Shown: positions 1-7,074 of the stretch, piece by piece
Layout of the letters: every line of letters begins with the position of its first letter
Numbering within the stretch: the stretch's first letter is position 1
DNA from: a virus
IMG/VR virus record: IMGVR_UViG_3300022743_000019
Span: 1 to 25,171 of that record
DNA length: 25,171 nt
Direction: 5' to 3' (one strand)
Made by a program: the position numbers and the translations under genes
Notes under the pieces: model-generated
Databases searched by the model: none
What the model was told of the DNA's origin: nothing
Seen by the model: only the letters and a program-made list of their open reading frames with translations

Positions 1-60
1 TTATGCAAATTTATTTTTGTCGAAAATCATGAAAAATCAAAGAAATTCGTCAATAAAACG

Positions 61-90
61 AAAAAAAGCGAGAAAAAACTCGCTTTTTGT
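61..90 (-). terminator. Rho-independent terminator after gp46
   Basis: A perfect 5-bp GC-rich stem (GCGAG 68-72, CTCGC 79-83) encloses a six-A loop and is flanked by A5 on one side and T5 on the other. It can therefore fold and end in a U-tract on either strand. It lies 17 bases past the stop of the gp46 gene, so its main role is probably to end the minus-strand gp47-gp46 transcript. It could equally stop plus-strand transcription entering from the left. In bases 1-60 nothing else was found except a 9-codon open frame that is not credible. Confidence 0.85.
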
Positions 91-106
91 GGATATTTTG
101 AAAATT

Positions 107-2200
107 TTAATTATTTCCGGCCAGTTCGTTATCCAGTCTGAAGTTGGTAAACCCGCATTCTTTAGTGACCATGAGGATTGTCTCGACCCGGCTGATCAAT
201 TCTTCCCGATGCGAGACCAAGAAGATATTTTTGTTCTGCTCCCGCCCCATGGCCTTCAAAATTGTCAATGCATTGTCCACACCATTTTGATCCATTCCGG
301 AATCCACCACTTCATCCAGCAAATACAGGTTGATAGAATGATTCAAGCTTTCGAACACATCCCGGAATGCCCAACTCATGGAGAGAATCAATCGGTTCCT
401 TTCCCCCCGGGATAGATTATTGAAATCAAATTCTTGACCCAATTGAATGATTTGCACAGACAGATCACTTTGGAATTTGACCTGATGTGGCAATCCGATC
501 TTGGTCAAATAGTTATCCAGCCGGTGGTTTAGGTATTGCAAATTTTGCTCAATAATTCGTTTACGGATAAATGAATCTTTATTAGTCAACAGTTTCAATA
601 GGAACTCTTGATGTTCATGCAATTTACTTAATTCATTGATTTCTGTCCATGAAATATCGGTCAGAGCATTTGTCTTGAGATGATCGGCTTGTTCTTTGTA
701 TGGATCAGTTTCCAGCAATTTGGTTTCAAGTTGCTTGTATAGATTGTCGATTGTGGTCTTATGGTTGATGGCATCATCAATATTCCCATAGAATACTTCT
801 GGCTTGGGGCCAAGATTAATCGGGGATAGAGATGATAGTTGTTCACCAAATGGATTTACTTCGGCACTTTTATCTTCCAATGTCTTCTTCAAATTGGCTA
901 GATCACTAGAGTGACGAATGGCTTCCGCCTCAGTTCGGTATTGTGTGACTGGCTTGGAACCAATATCCTTCACCAACTCTAGGGTTTGTTCCAGAGTGGA
1001 CTGAAATTGGGCCAGAGAATCTTTTGCAGTATGCAGGTCATTCTTTTTGGCAGTGATGACTGTATTATGCTGGGCATCATGGAAGTCTTGTCCGCAGGCA
1101 TAGCATTTGTGATCCTCCAAGGATAGGATTTCGGTTTCTAGCTTGGCGATTACTTTTTGTTCATGTGCAATATTCTTATTCAGGGCAGTGATCATAGCGG
1201 ATAGCTGACGTTGCTCTTCCTCTACCTTTAGCCATTCTTTTAGGTCGGCCCAAGCTTGTAGTTCGGGTTCGATGTTGAAACTATTCTTATCGGAATATGC
1301 TTTCGTGGCAGTTTTCACCTCAAAGTCATGTTTTTGTTGCCATGCAGTGGACCGAGCAACCAATGCGTTATATGCATCTTGCTGATTCTTCTGGTCATGC
1401 CAGACGCTCAAATCCTTATGGGCCAATAGTTCTGCGTCAATGTCAATGTTCTCTAAAGCTTGGATGGCACCTTGCATTTGTTGGATATCGGCTTCCCATG
1501 TCTTGGCCCAATTGTCGGATCGTTTGATCAAATCGTCGATGCTGGATTGAATTTTATTATTGCTCTCCTGTTGGGCTTTGATTCGGAATTCTTCTTCTTT
1601 GATGGAATCCTTCACGGTTTTGTTCAATTTTCTGAGCAATTCGGCTTTTTCAGACAATTGAGTGATACCCAGCAGTTGTTCAATAATTTCTCGCTGTTCG
1701 GCTGCTTTGAGTCCCAAGAATGGGGTAGTGTAGGTATTGAGTCCGATCAAATGTTTGAACATTTCCGAACCGAACCCAAGAACACGCTCGACTTCTTGTT
1801 GGGTTAGTTTGTTCTCACCTTGGGCTTCATCGTTAGACTCATCTTCTTTTTTGAACTCTTTGTCACCAACAATAAATCGAAATACGTTTGGTTTGCGACC
1901 TCTTTCAATTTTGTACGACTGTCCGTTCTGTTCGAACTCGACAGTAACCAGCATGTTTTTTGCATTTGTGGCATTGATTAAAAAATCCTTTCTGATATCT
2001 GAGATTGAAACGCCGAATAACCCATAGCATAGCGCATTGATGAGGGTACTTTTGCCCACACCATTTCGGCTACCGTTACCGCCCATGTCTAAGTTATCCC
2101 CTAGAATGAGGGTTAGATTGTGTTGGTCAAAAATGATTTCTTGTGTAATATTTCCGACAGAAAGAAAATTTTTGATTGTTACTTTTTTGATGATTAGCAT
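107..2200 (-). CDS. 46: gp46-like recombination endonuclease ATPase subunit (Rad50/SbcC family)
   Basis: This is the SMC-type ATPase of the phage Rad50-Mre11 complex, which with gp47 resects DNA ends for recombination-dependent replication and host DNA degradation. Visible in the 697 residues are a Walker A motif (N46-G-V-G-K50-S51), long polar heptad-like coiled-coil arms, a zinc-hook C366-Y-A-C369 almost exactly mid-protein, an ABC signature (L596-S-R-G-E600), a Walker B with catalytic Glu (L-L-D629-E630) and a switch His in V-S-H664. Length and layout fit gp46/SbcC; T4 gp46 is somewhat shorter (about 560 residues). The ATG directly follows the gp47 stop (TAA-ATG, no gap) with no clear Shine-Dalgarno, so translation is probably coupled to gp47. 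A terminator follows. The family is certain; the role is inferred from the family. Confidence 0.96.
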   Translation of the reverse strand: MLIIKKVTIKNFLSVGNITQEIIFDQHNLTLILGDNLDMGGNGSRNGVGKSTLINALCYGLFGVSISDIRKDFLINATNAKNMLVTVEFEQNGQSYKIERGRKPNVFRFIVGDKEFKKEDESNDEAQGENKLTQQEVERVLGFGSEMFKHLIGLNTYTTPFLGLKAAEQREIIEQLLGITQLSEKAELLRKLNKTVKDSIKEEEFRIKAQQESNNKIQSSIDDLIKRSDNWAKTWEADIQQMQGAIQALENIDIDAELLAHKDLSVWHDQKNQQDAYNALVARSTAWQQKHDFEVKTATKAYSDKNSFNIEPELQAWADLKEWLKVEEEQRQLSAMITALNKNIAHEQKVIAKLETEILSLEDHKCYACGQDFHDAQHNTVITAKKNDLHTAKDSLAQFQSTLEQTLELVKDIGSKPVTQYRTEAEAIRHSSDLANLKKTLEDKSAEVNPFGEQLSSLSPINLGPKPEVFYGNIDDAINHKTTIDNLYKQLETKLLETDPYKEQADHLKTNALTDISWTEINELSKLHEHQEFLLKLLTNKDSFIRKRIIEQNLQYLNHRLDNYLTKIGLPHQVKFQSDLSVQIIQLGQEFDFNNLSRGERNRLILSMSWAFRDVFESLNHSINLYLLDEVVDSGMDQNGVDNALTILKAMGREQNKNIFLVSHREELISRVETILMVTKECGFTNFRLDNELAGNN

Positions 2201-3220
2201 TTAGTTCAAGTTGTTGTAGATATCAATTAGGAGGGATTTGTTGATCTTTTCACTGTCAATCGCGGATAACTGTGTCAGGACAATTTTATCCACACTTTCA
2301 AATTCAATATTTTCATCCCCCCATTCCTCTGAATGCTCTTCATTTTTTGGAGGAACGAAAGAGATTTCCCGTACCTCATATAGGGTTTGAAAATTGTCTT
2401 TCAGTAGGTTAGATTCCTCGAATGACAAATCAACGTCCACCGTCACCTTGGCAAACGTATTGGAATCCAAGTATAGTTCTGGATTCTCCAGCAATTTACT
2501 CAGGGTAAGTGTTCTGAATTTTGGAGCATCCGGCCATGCCTCGTAATGAGGTTTGCCGCCCCATTCTAGCATCATCATGCCACGTTCGTCATCCCATGCA
2601 TCTGCAAATGTATGGGGGAAGGCATTTCCAATGTAATGGATGTTGCCCCGACTCTGGCGTTTATGGAAGTGCCCCGTGAAGACGTACTCTTGATTCGGAA
2701 ACTCATTAGAGGTTAGGCCCCCATGATCCGGCATTAAAACCTGTGCATTCATGTAGAAATTAGGAAGCTCTAGGTGGGCAAATAGATATTTCGAATGAAT
2801 TGTTTTCATCTTTCGCCATTCTTCCCCCACTAGCCATGGCACGAGTGCGACATTCCCGACTTCCATAATTTCGTTCACGATTGTGATATTTGGGAAATGA
2901 CGAGCATAGGGAAAACTGTTCAAATCTAGTGAATGTTTGTGAAAACTATCGTGGTTTCCTTGAATTAGATACACTTTTTCAAAGTTTTTGCTCAATTTCT
3001 CGATACAACGATCACTGTACGTTAGGGTAGTGACGTGGATAGTCGCCCTGTGATCATGCCAATCGCCGAGAATGATGCAGGTATCGCAATCATTCTTCTT
3101 GGCGGTATGGATGAACCAGTCGATGAAGTTTTCACAGTCATCGTTATGGGCTTTGCTGTTGTTGCGACGGCCAAAGTGTAGGTCCGTCGCGGCTGCAACT
3201 TTTTTGAATAGATTTGTCAT
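2201..3220 (-). CDS. 47: gp47-like recombination endonuclease nuclease subunit (Mre11/SbcD family)
   Basis: This is the metallophosphoesterase partner of gp46; the pair processes DNA ends for recombination and replication. All Mre11 metal-binding motifs are visible: D13-x-H15, G-D53-x-H55, G-N89-H90-D91, H149, and G-H184-x-H186. The 339-residue length matches T4 gp47. The start is fixed: an in-frame TAG lies four codons upstream, inside the -10 box, and D13 is a catalytic residue, so no later start is plausible. The gene is first in a two-gene operon with gp46. Its sigma70-type promoter lies so close that the predicted +1 is the A of the ATG, and no Shine-Dalgarno is present. The family call is firm; leaderless expression is an inference. 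Confidence 0.96.
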   Translation of the reverse strand: MTNLFKKVAAATDLHFGRRNNSKAHNDDCENFIDWFIHTAKKNDCDTCIILGDWHDHRATIHVTTLTYSDRCIEKLSKNFEKVYLIQGNHDSFHKHSLDLNSFPYARHFPNITIVNEIMEVGNVALVPWLVGEEWRKMKTIHSKYLFAHLELPNFYMNAQVLMPDHGGLTSNEFPNQEYVFTGHFHKRQSRGNIHYIGNAFPHTFADAWDDERGMMMLEWGGKPHYEAWPDAPKFRTLTLSKLLENPELYLDSNTFAKVTVDVDLSFEESNLLKDNFQTLYEVREISFVPPKNEEHSEEWGDENIEFESVDKIVLTQLSAIDSEKINKSLLIDIYNNLN

Positions 3221-3226
3221 GCGAAG

Positions 3227-3255
3227 ATTCTAGCACAACCAAAAGGAAAAGGCAA
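3227..3255 (-). promoter_or_regulatory. sigma70-type promoter for gp47-gp46
   Basis: On the minus strand, TTGCCT (3250-3255) is the -35 and TAGAAT (3227-3232) the -10, with a 17-bp spacer ending in the extended -10 element TGC. The predicted start site (7 bases past the -10) is 3220, the first base of the gp47 ATG. The -35 lies within the 3' arm of the gp55 terminator. Confidence 0.75.
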
Positions 3256-3272
3256 CATCTCTGTTGCCTTTT
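3247..3272 (-). terminator. Rho-independent terminator after gp55
   Basis: A perfect 10-bp inverted repeat (3247-3256 with 3263-3272) has the core GGCAAC/GTTGCC, a 6-base loop and A4/T4 ends. It starts 7 bases after the gp55 stop on the minus strand and separates gp55 from gp47. The hairpin is symmetric, so it could also act on the plus strand, though no plus-strand gene ends here. Confidence 0.9.
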
Positions 3273-3279
3273 ATTGGGT

Positions 3280-4218
3280 TTATTCGAACAGTGACGGGGG
3301 TAGAGTCTCTGCTTCATCCGGCTCATCCGGCTCTGACTCCTTCAATGCCGCTGCCCTCTCTCGTTCAGCCACCAATGCATACTCATGTTCTAGTTGACGG
3401 GTGAAGCTGGGAACTTGGCCTGTTTCAATGAGTAGATCGTCTCGAATGATCTGATTTTTCTTTTCTGTTAGAACGATTCGGCGAAATGAATTGGTCAACA
3501 CAGTTGTGTAGTAGGCAAATGGATTATCGGACTTGGATTCATCAAACTGTAGGCCGATCTGACTTAGTTGTAGAAGTGCTTGGCCCCGCATTTCTTCGAT
3601 GTAAGTATACCCCCTCCAGTTGCTCCGCATCGAATAGCGCTCGCATAGTTTCATGTACATGAGGGCTAGGCCTTTGGTGGTGATCCCCTTGTCAATCGTG
3701 AATTCGCCCTCTTCCGGGGTGCCGGACCAATGACTTCGCACGACTTCGGTTAGTTTACCATCAATAAATGCATGGTGTTGGAAAGGTGCAAAATTGACAC
3801 GTGCATGGCGGTCAGCAACACTTCTTGGGGTTTTCTTGCGGGATGAATCTAATGGAATATGCGAATAAGTCATTATTCGAAAGACCAGATCAGATTCTAG
3901 GACTGAATCTGCATTGACTCGAAATTGAGAGGCTTTTGGTTTGTCGCCTTTGCAGCCATTTTCTTGCCAACTAATTACGCCTTTTTCCCATAGTTCTGCG
4001 GTTCGTTTATCGGCTTTGCGTTGTTTTGCATGGGCGATTGCGCCGTCCGGGAATTTATCGGTGGGCTTATGGTTAATATCATCCAATGTTGGAACAATGA
4101 CATCATATTCGGCGTACTTTTGATCCAGTACCCAACTGTATGTCAGCTTGCTTTTATGGATTTCTTTTAATAACTCTTTGTTACTTAGGTAGATTTTGGT
4201 GGTGGAAGTGTTCAACAT
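3280..4218 (-). CDS. 55: gp55-like sigma factor for late transcription
   Basis: In T4, gp55 replaces the host sigma on RNA polymerase, recognises TATAAATA late promoters and couples late transcription to replication through gp45 and gp33. The sigma-like part is in the C-terminal half, with a helix containing M-R-G-Q-A-L-L-Q, then a stretch ending D-N-P-F-A-Y-Y-T, then R-R-I-V-L-T-E-K-K-N-Q; these match the region-2-like core of phage gp55 proteins. The C-terminal tail is acidic and ends in L-F-E. A hydrophobic-acidic C-terminus is where T4 gp55 binds the sliding clamp. I place the start at ATG 4216-4218 (312 residues, longer than T4 gp55 at 185). The frame stays open to a TTG at 4308, but that would run through the promoter. 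No Shine-Dalgarno precedes the ATG. Confidence 0.85.
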   Translation of the reverse strand: MLNTSTTKIYLSNKELLKEIHKSKLTYSWVLDQKYAEYDVIVPTLDDINHKPTDKFPDGAIAHAKQRKADKRTAELWEKGVISWQENGCKGDKPKASQFRVNADSVLESDLVFRIMTYSHIPLDSSRKKTPRSVADRHARVNFAPFQHHAFIDGKLTEVVRSHWSGTPEEGEFTIDKGITTKGLALMYMKLCERYSMRSNWRGYTYIEEMRGQALLQLSQIGLQFDESKSDNPFAYYTTVLTNSFRRIVLTEKKNQIIRDDLLIETGQVPSFTRQLEHEYALVAERERAAALKESEPDEPDEAETLPPSLFE

Positions 4219-4224
4219 AATACG

Positions 4225-4253
4225 ATTATACCAAGAATATTTCGTAATGTCAA
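4225..4253 (-). promoter_or_regulatory. Consensus sigma70 promoter for gp55
   Basis: On the minus strand there is an exact TTGACA (4248-4253), a 17-bp spacer and an exact TATAAT (4225-4230), with the extended -10 element TGG. This is about as strong as a sigma70 promoter can look, as expected for an early phage gene. The predicted +1 is 4218, the first base of the gp55 ATG. Confidence 0.9.
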
Positions 4254-4275
4254 TACCTTTTGAGTTAAATTTTTG

Positions 4276-4283
4276 CATAAATA
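4276..4283 (+). promoter_or_regulatory. Late-promoter-like octamer upstream of the nucleotidyltransferase gene
   Basis: CATAAATA is preceded by a five-T run and matches the T4 late promoter TATAAATA at 7 of 8 bases. It lies 24 bases before the ATG at 4308. An AAAGGG at 4288-4293, within the predicted leader, may be a poorly spaced ribosome binding site. It would drive the plus-strand tail operon. Confidence 0.6.
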
Positions 4284-4307
4284 CATCAAAGGGAATACAT
4301 ACAATCA

Positions 4308-4916
4308 ATGCGCATTACTGAGTTGTCCAGATTATTAGTGATCATGCCGGGTAGATTTCAGCCGTGGCATATTGGTCATCGCACGGCGTATATCAATCTA
4401 TGCAAATCGTTTAGGGCTAGTCCTGTCTATATTGCCACCAGCAATAAGGTTGAATATCCTAAAAGTCCGCTGTCATTTTCTCAAAAGGCATATCTAATGG
4501 GATTGACTGGGATTGATCTGGATAAAGTCGTGGAAACAGAGCAACCCTATAGGGCTACTGAAATTACTTCGAACTTCGATTCACGCAAGACGGTATTGGT
4601 TTATGCTGTATCCGAGAAAGATATGGGAATTGATCCAAGATTTAGTTTTGAGCCATTGAAAGATGGGACTCCGAATTATTTCCAGCCGTTTGATCCCCAT
4701 TTGGACATGAAGCCATTCGGGGAACACGCATATATCTATGTGATGCCAACGGTTGAATTCTCAGTATTGGGGGAACCCATGTCATCTGCATCCGAAATTC
4801 GGGACATGTATTTGAATGCAAATGTGAATCAGCGGATGCGTATTATTGCCAACTTGTATGGGAAATTCGACAAGAGTGCATTTGAAATATTAAATAATGG
4901 AATTTGTCATGAGTGA
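4308..4916 (+). CDS. Nucleotidyltransferase of the cytidylyltransferase/NMN adenylyltransferase fold
   Basis: The protein has the hallmarks of the HIGH-type nucleotidyltransferase superfamily: G15-R-F-Q-P-W-H21-I-G-H24 near the N-terminus, and S159-S-A-S-E-I-R165 near the C-terminus, matching the ISSTxxR motif. Its 202 residues are typical for single-domain enzymes of this fold. Such enzymes transfer a nucleotidyl group from NTP to a phosphorylated acceptor (NMN, pantetheine phosphate, choline or glycerol phosphate); the acceptor here cannot be read from sequence. It is first in the plus-strand tail operon and overlaps the next gene by 8 bases, so it is probably expressed with virion genes. 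The fold is well supported; the substrate is unknown. Confidence 0.85.
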   Translation: MRITELSRLLVIMPGRFQPWHIGHRTAYINLCKSFRASPVYIATSNKVEYPKSPLSFSQKAYLMGLTGIDLDKVVETEQPYRATEITSNFDSRKTVLVYAVSEKDMGIDPRFSFEPLKDGTPNYFQPFDPHLDMKPFGEHAYIYVMPTVEFSVLGEPMSSASEIRDMYLNANVNQRMRIIANLYGKFDKSAFEILNNGICHE

Positions 4917-5523
4917 TAATCGTGTATTTTTGAGAATGAAACGGGGAAGTGCTGATCCACTATTTCAAAATGAAGTATTGGCACCATTGAAAAAACATGG
5001 GGGAATCCTATTCCCATATAGTCCCACTATTACGCACGTTCAGCAAGTAAATTGGTCAACATTAAGTTTGACGCATACAAACTATCAGCCCCAAGTGTTT
5101 ACTAATTCCCAGAATCCGAAAATCAATATCAACTCCGCAAAGTTCACTGCAACTACACAGGAGGATGCGGAATACTTATTGGGGGTCTTGTACTTTTTGA
5201 AATTGGTAACCAAAATGAATTTCGGTACAAAAGACCCAATGCGGGGAACACCTCCGCCAGTCTTGGAATTAAGTGGATTCGGAGAAAGTCAGTATCAAAA
5301 TGTTCCTGTTGTGATCACCAGTGTAAACTATTCTTATCCGAATGATGTGGATTATGTTACTATTAATCCGGTATTCCACGGATCGAATTCTACTGAAATG
5401 GTTCCGACCATAATGGATATCAGTATTGACTTGATGGTGCAATATAATATCAAGAATATTCGAGATACATTTAGTATTGCAGACTTGGCATCTGGTAGTC
5501 TCTCTAATAAAGGATATATTTGA
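4909..5523 (+). CDS. Putative baseplate tail-tube cap protein (gp48/gp54-like)
   Basis: The 204-residue protein contains a block with Y-L-L-G-V-L-Y-F-L-K-L-V-T-K-M followed by P-P-P-V-L-E-L-S-G-F-G and V-P-V-V-I-T. I associate this pattern with T4-like tail-tube cap or tube-initiator proteins, whose fold resembles tube subunits. It lies immediately before gp53, which fits a baseplate role. The start at 4909 is preferred over an in-frame ATG at 4897: GGA at 4899-4901 is a plausible ribosome binding site for 4909, and nothing suitable precedes 4897. The start overlaps the end of the nucleotidyltransferase gene. T4 gp48 and gp54 are longer, so the exact orthology is uncertain; it may be another tube-related structural protein. 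Confidence 0.6.
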   Translation: MSDNRVFLRMKRGSADPLFQNEVLAPLKKHGGILFPYSPTITHVQQVNWSTLSLTHTNYQPQVFTNSQNPKININSAKFTATTQEDAEYLLGVLYFLKLVTKMNFGTKDPMRGTPPPVLELSGFGESQYQNVPVVITSVNYSYPNDVDYVTINPVFHGSNSTEMVPTIMDISIDLMVQYNIKNIRDTFSIADLASGSLSNKGYI

Positions 5524-5525
5524 AT

Positions 5526-5813
5526 ATGGAATATGCTAACTCTAGTCCGTATCGGGACACTCCCATGAATCGATTCTTTTTGGATGTTGGAATCGTTAGT
5601 ATAGCCCGAGATGGTACAGAAATACCAGTCATCATCGAGGCTAAGTACCATCGCAGACCGGATTTATTGGCATACGAATTATATGGCTCAAGCAGACTCT
5701 GGTGGATTTTTTCTGCGGTAAATCCAGACACATTGAAAGACCCAGTGTTCGACTTCACTACTGGAAAAGAAATTGTATTGCTGACAAAAGAGCGTGCCGC
5801 TATCTATAAGTGA
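5526..5813 (+). CDS. 53: gp53-like baseplate wedge subunit
   Basis: This short protein (95 residues) carries the gp53 signature: P-D-L-L-A-Y-E-L-Y-G-S-S-R-L-W-W-I-F followed by N-P-D and D-P-V-F-D-F-T-T-G, resembling the LysM-like core of gp53. In T4, gp53 joins wedges around the hub during baseplate assembly. It is shorter than T4 gp53 (196 residues), as in many exo-T4 phages. ATG 5526 is preferred; an in-frame TTG at 5520 overlaps the previous stop. The AAAGGA at 5509-5514 sits 11 bases before the ATG and 5 before the TTG, so the choice is not fully settled. Confidence 0.8.
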   Translation: MEYANSSPYRDTPMNRFFLDVGIVSIARDGTEIPVIIEAKYHRRPDLLAYELYGSSRLWWIFSAVNPDTLKDPVFDFTTGKEIVLLTKERAAIYK

Positions 5814-5814
5814 T

Positions 5815-5841
5815 CAGGAATAACAGGAATAACAGGAATAA
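5815..5841 (+). repeat. Three tandem copies of CAGGAATAA forming a triple ribosome binding site
   Basis: The 9-bp unit CAGGAATAA occurs three times without interruption (5815, 5824, 5833), filling the gap between the gp53 stop and the ATG at 5845. Each copy holds an AGGA Shine-Dalgarno core; the last one is 7 bases from the ATG, an ideal spacing. The unit length is a multiple of three. Confidence 0.9.
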
Positions 5842-5844
5842 TAT

Positions 5845-7068
5845 ATGAGAATATTTGAAATCATCAACGAGGCATTGAAGCCAAGCGAATATCGTCCCTA
5901 CGTCAAAGGGTGGGACAAGGCTAAATGGAATGATATATTTGATGGGAAGTACCGTCTTTATATTCCATTGATTGGCAGTGCTGGTGCCGGTACAGAAATC
6001 GACCCTAATCCAAAAGTGGCGGATGCATTGGCATCGGTGGGGTTTATCATTTCTGATTATGCGAAGGGACTGGCGACAAAATCTGATAGTTTGAAAAATA
6101 CACAATATAAAATCGGTAAAATTATTGCCGATCCCAGATTTGAAATCGACCCGTCCATTAAATCATTATTTGATAACGATCCAGCACGTGCCTCTGTTAA
6201 GACGGTTTCCGATGATTTATTGGTAGTAATTTCACGCCACCCATACGATGTGGCGGGAATGAGTACTGATAGGGGCTGGTCCAGTTGCATGAACCTGCGG
6301 ACTGGAATCAATAAAGAGTACGTCGCAATGGATGTCAAATATGGGACACTAGTTGCATACCTGATCCACAAAGATGATACCAACATCAAATCCCCAATAG
6401 CCCGGATGTTGATCAAACCATTTGTGAACGTATTCGACCCATCCGAGGTGGCATTCGGGGTGGAAAATAAAGTTTATGGGACAGCACCGGTATCATTCGC
6501 AAAAACGGTGGTTGATTGGGCAGATTCAATGAATGAGCAGAGGAAATTGAATGGGGTATATATGTTCTCCCCTAATTTATATCTGGACAATGACTCGACT
6601 GACCCCGTTAAAGTTGTCGGGAATATTGCGGATACAAAGAGTGAAACAGCGGAAATTAAAAAGGTGATTCGTGATGGGTTAGCCATCCAAAATATCAAGA
6701 ATCCAAGTGAACGGGTTCAATTAGCTGCAGTTAATCAGAATGGGAATGCAATTCAGTATATCAAGAATTCAAGTGAACAGGTTCAATTAGCTGCAGTTAA
6801 TCGGAGTGGGAATGCAATTTGGCATATCAATAATCCAAGTGAACAGGTGCAATTAGCTGCAGTGAAACAGAATGGGAATGCAATTGGTTATATCGAGAAT
6901 CCGAGTGAACCGGTGCAATTAGCTGCAGTGAAACAGAATGGGAATGCAATTTGGCATATCAATAATCCAAGTGAACAGGTGCAATTAGCTGCAGTGAAAC
7001 AGAATGGGAATGCAATTGGTTATATCGAGAACCCGGCACCTAGCGTATTGAAATTATACGAACGGTGA
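5845..7068 (+). CDS. Phage protein with C-terminal 22-residue tandem repeats (DUF4116-like)
   Basis: The function of this 407-residue protein is unknown. The N-terminus reads M-R-I-F-E-I-I-N-E-A-L, a short leader-like stretch similar to ones I recall at the N-termini of unrelated T4-like phage proteins. A globular region follows, with a conserved-looking block S-R-H-P-Y-D-V-A-G-M-S-T-D-R-G-W-S-S-C-M-N-L around residues 130-151. From about residue 280 there are five full repeats and one partial repeat of the pattern I-x-N-P-S-E-x-V-Q-L-A-A-V-x-Q-N-G-N-A-I, like the repeats called DUF4116 in phage and bacterial proteins. These probably form a helical solenoid. It sits between gp53 and the baseplate hub gene, so it may be a virion or assembly protein, but nothing proves this. 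The triple AGGA site upstream supports the start. Confidence 0.75.
   Translation: MRIFEIINEALKPSEYRPYVKGWDKAKWNDIFDGKYRLYIPLIGSAGAGTEIDPNPKVADALASVGFIISDYAKGLATKSDSLKNTQYKIGKIIADPRFEIDPSIKSLFDNDPARASVKTVSDDLLVVISRHPYDVAGMSTDRGWSSCMNLRTGINKEYVAMDVKYGTLVAYLIHKDDTNIKSPIARMLIKPFVNVFDPSEVAFGVENKVYGTAPVSFAKTVVDWADSMNEQRKLNGVYMFSPNLYLDNDSTDPVKVVGNIADTKSETAEIKKVIRDGLAIQNIKNPSERVQLAAVNQNGNAIQYIKNSSEQVQLAAVNRSGNAIWHINNPSEQVQLAAVKQNGNAIGYIENPSEPVQLAAVKQNGNAIWHINNPSEQVQLAAVKQNGNAIGYIENPAPSVLKLYER
6682..7050 (+). repeat. 66-bp in-frame tandem repeats
   Basis: Units start at 6682, 6748, 6814, 6880, 6946 and 7012 (the last partial), each encoding 22 residues. Units 3 and 5 (6814-6879 and 6946-7011) are identical. 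The perfect match extends over 93 bases, from 6807-6899 to 6939-7031, showing that a two-unit, 132-bp block was duplicated recently. Earlier units have diverged more. Confidence 0.95.
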
Positions 7069-7074
7069 ACTACC

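Noticed and set aside
1-60. Possible promoter or short peptide left of the gp46 terminator
   Set aside because: Only poor -35/-10 pairs and a 9-codon frame are visible, and the flanking sequence is outside the window.
1297-2027. Plus-strand frames within gp46
   Set aside because: They lie opposite the ATPase gene with intact motifs; Cys/Phe-rich translations are typical of antisense frames.
4219-4308. 30-residue N-terminal extension of gp55 starting at a TTG (4308)
   Set aside because: It would be translated from DNA holding a perfect sigma70 promoter for the same gene, it starts with TTG, and it overlaps the divergent gene start. The ATG at 4218 is better.
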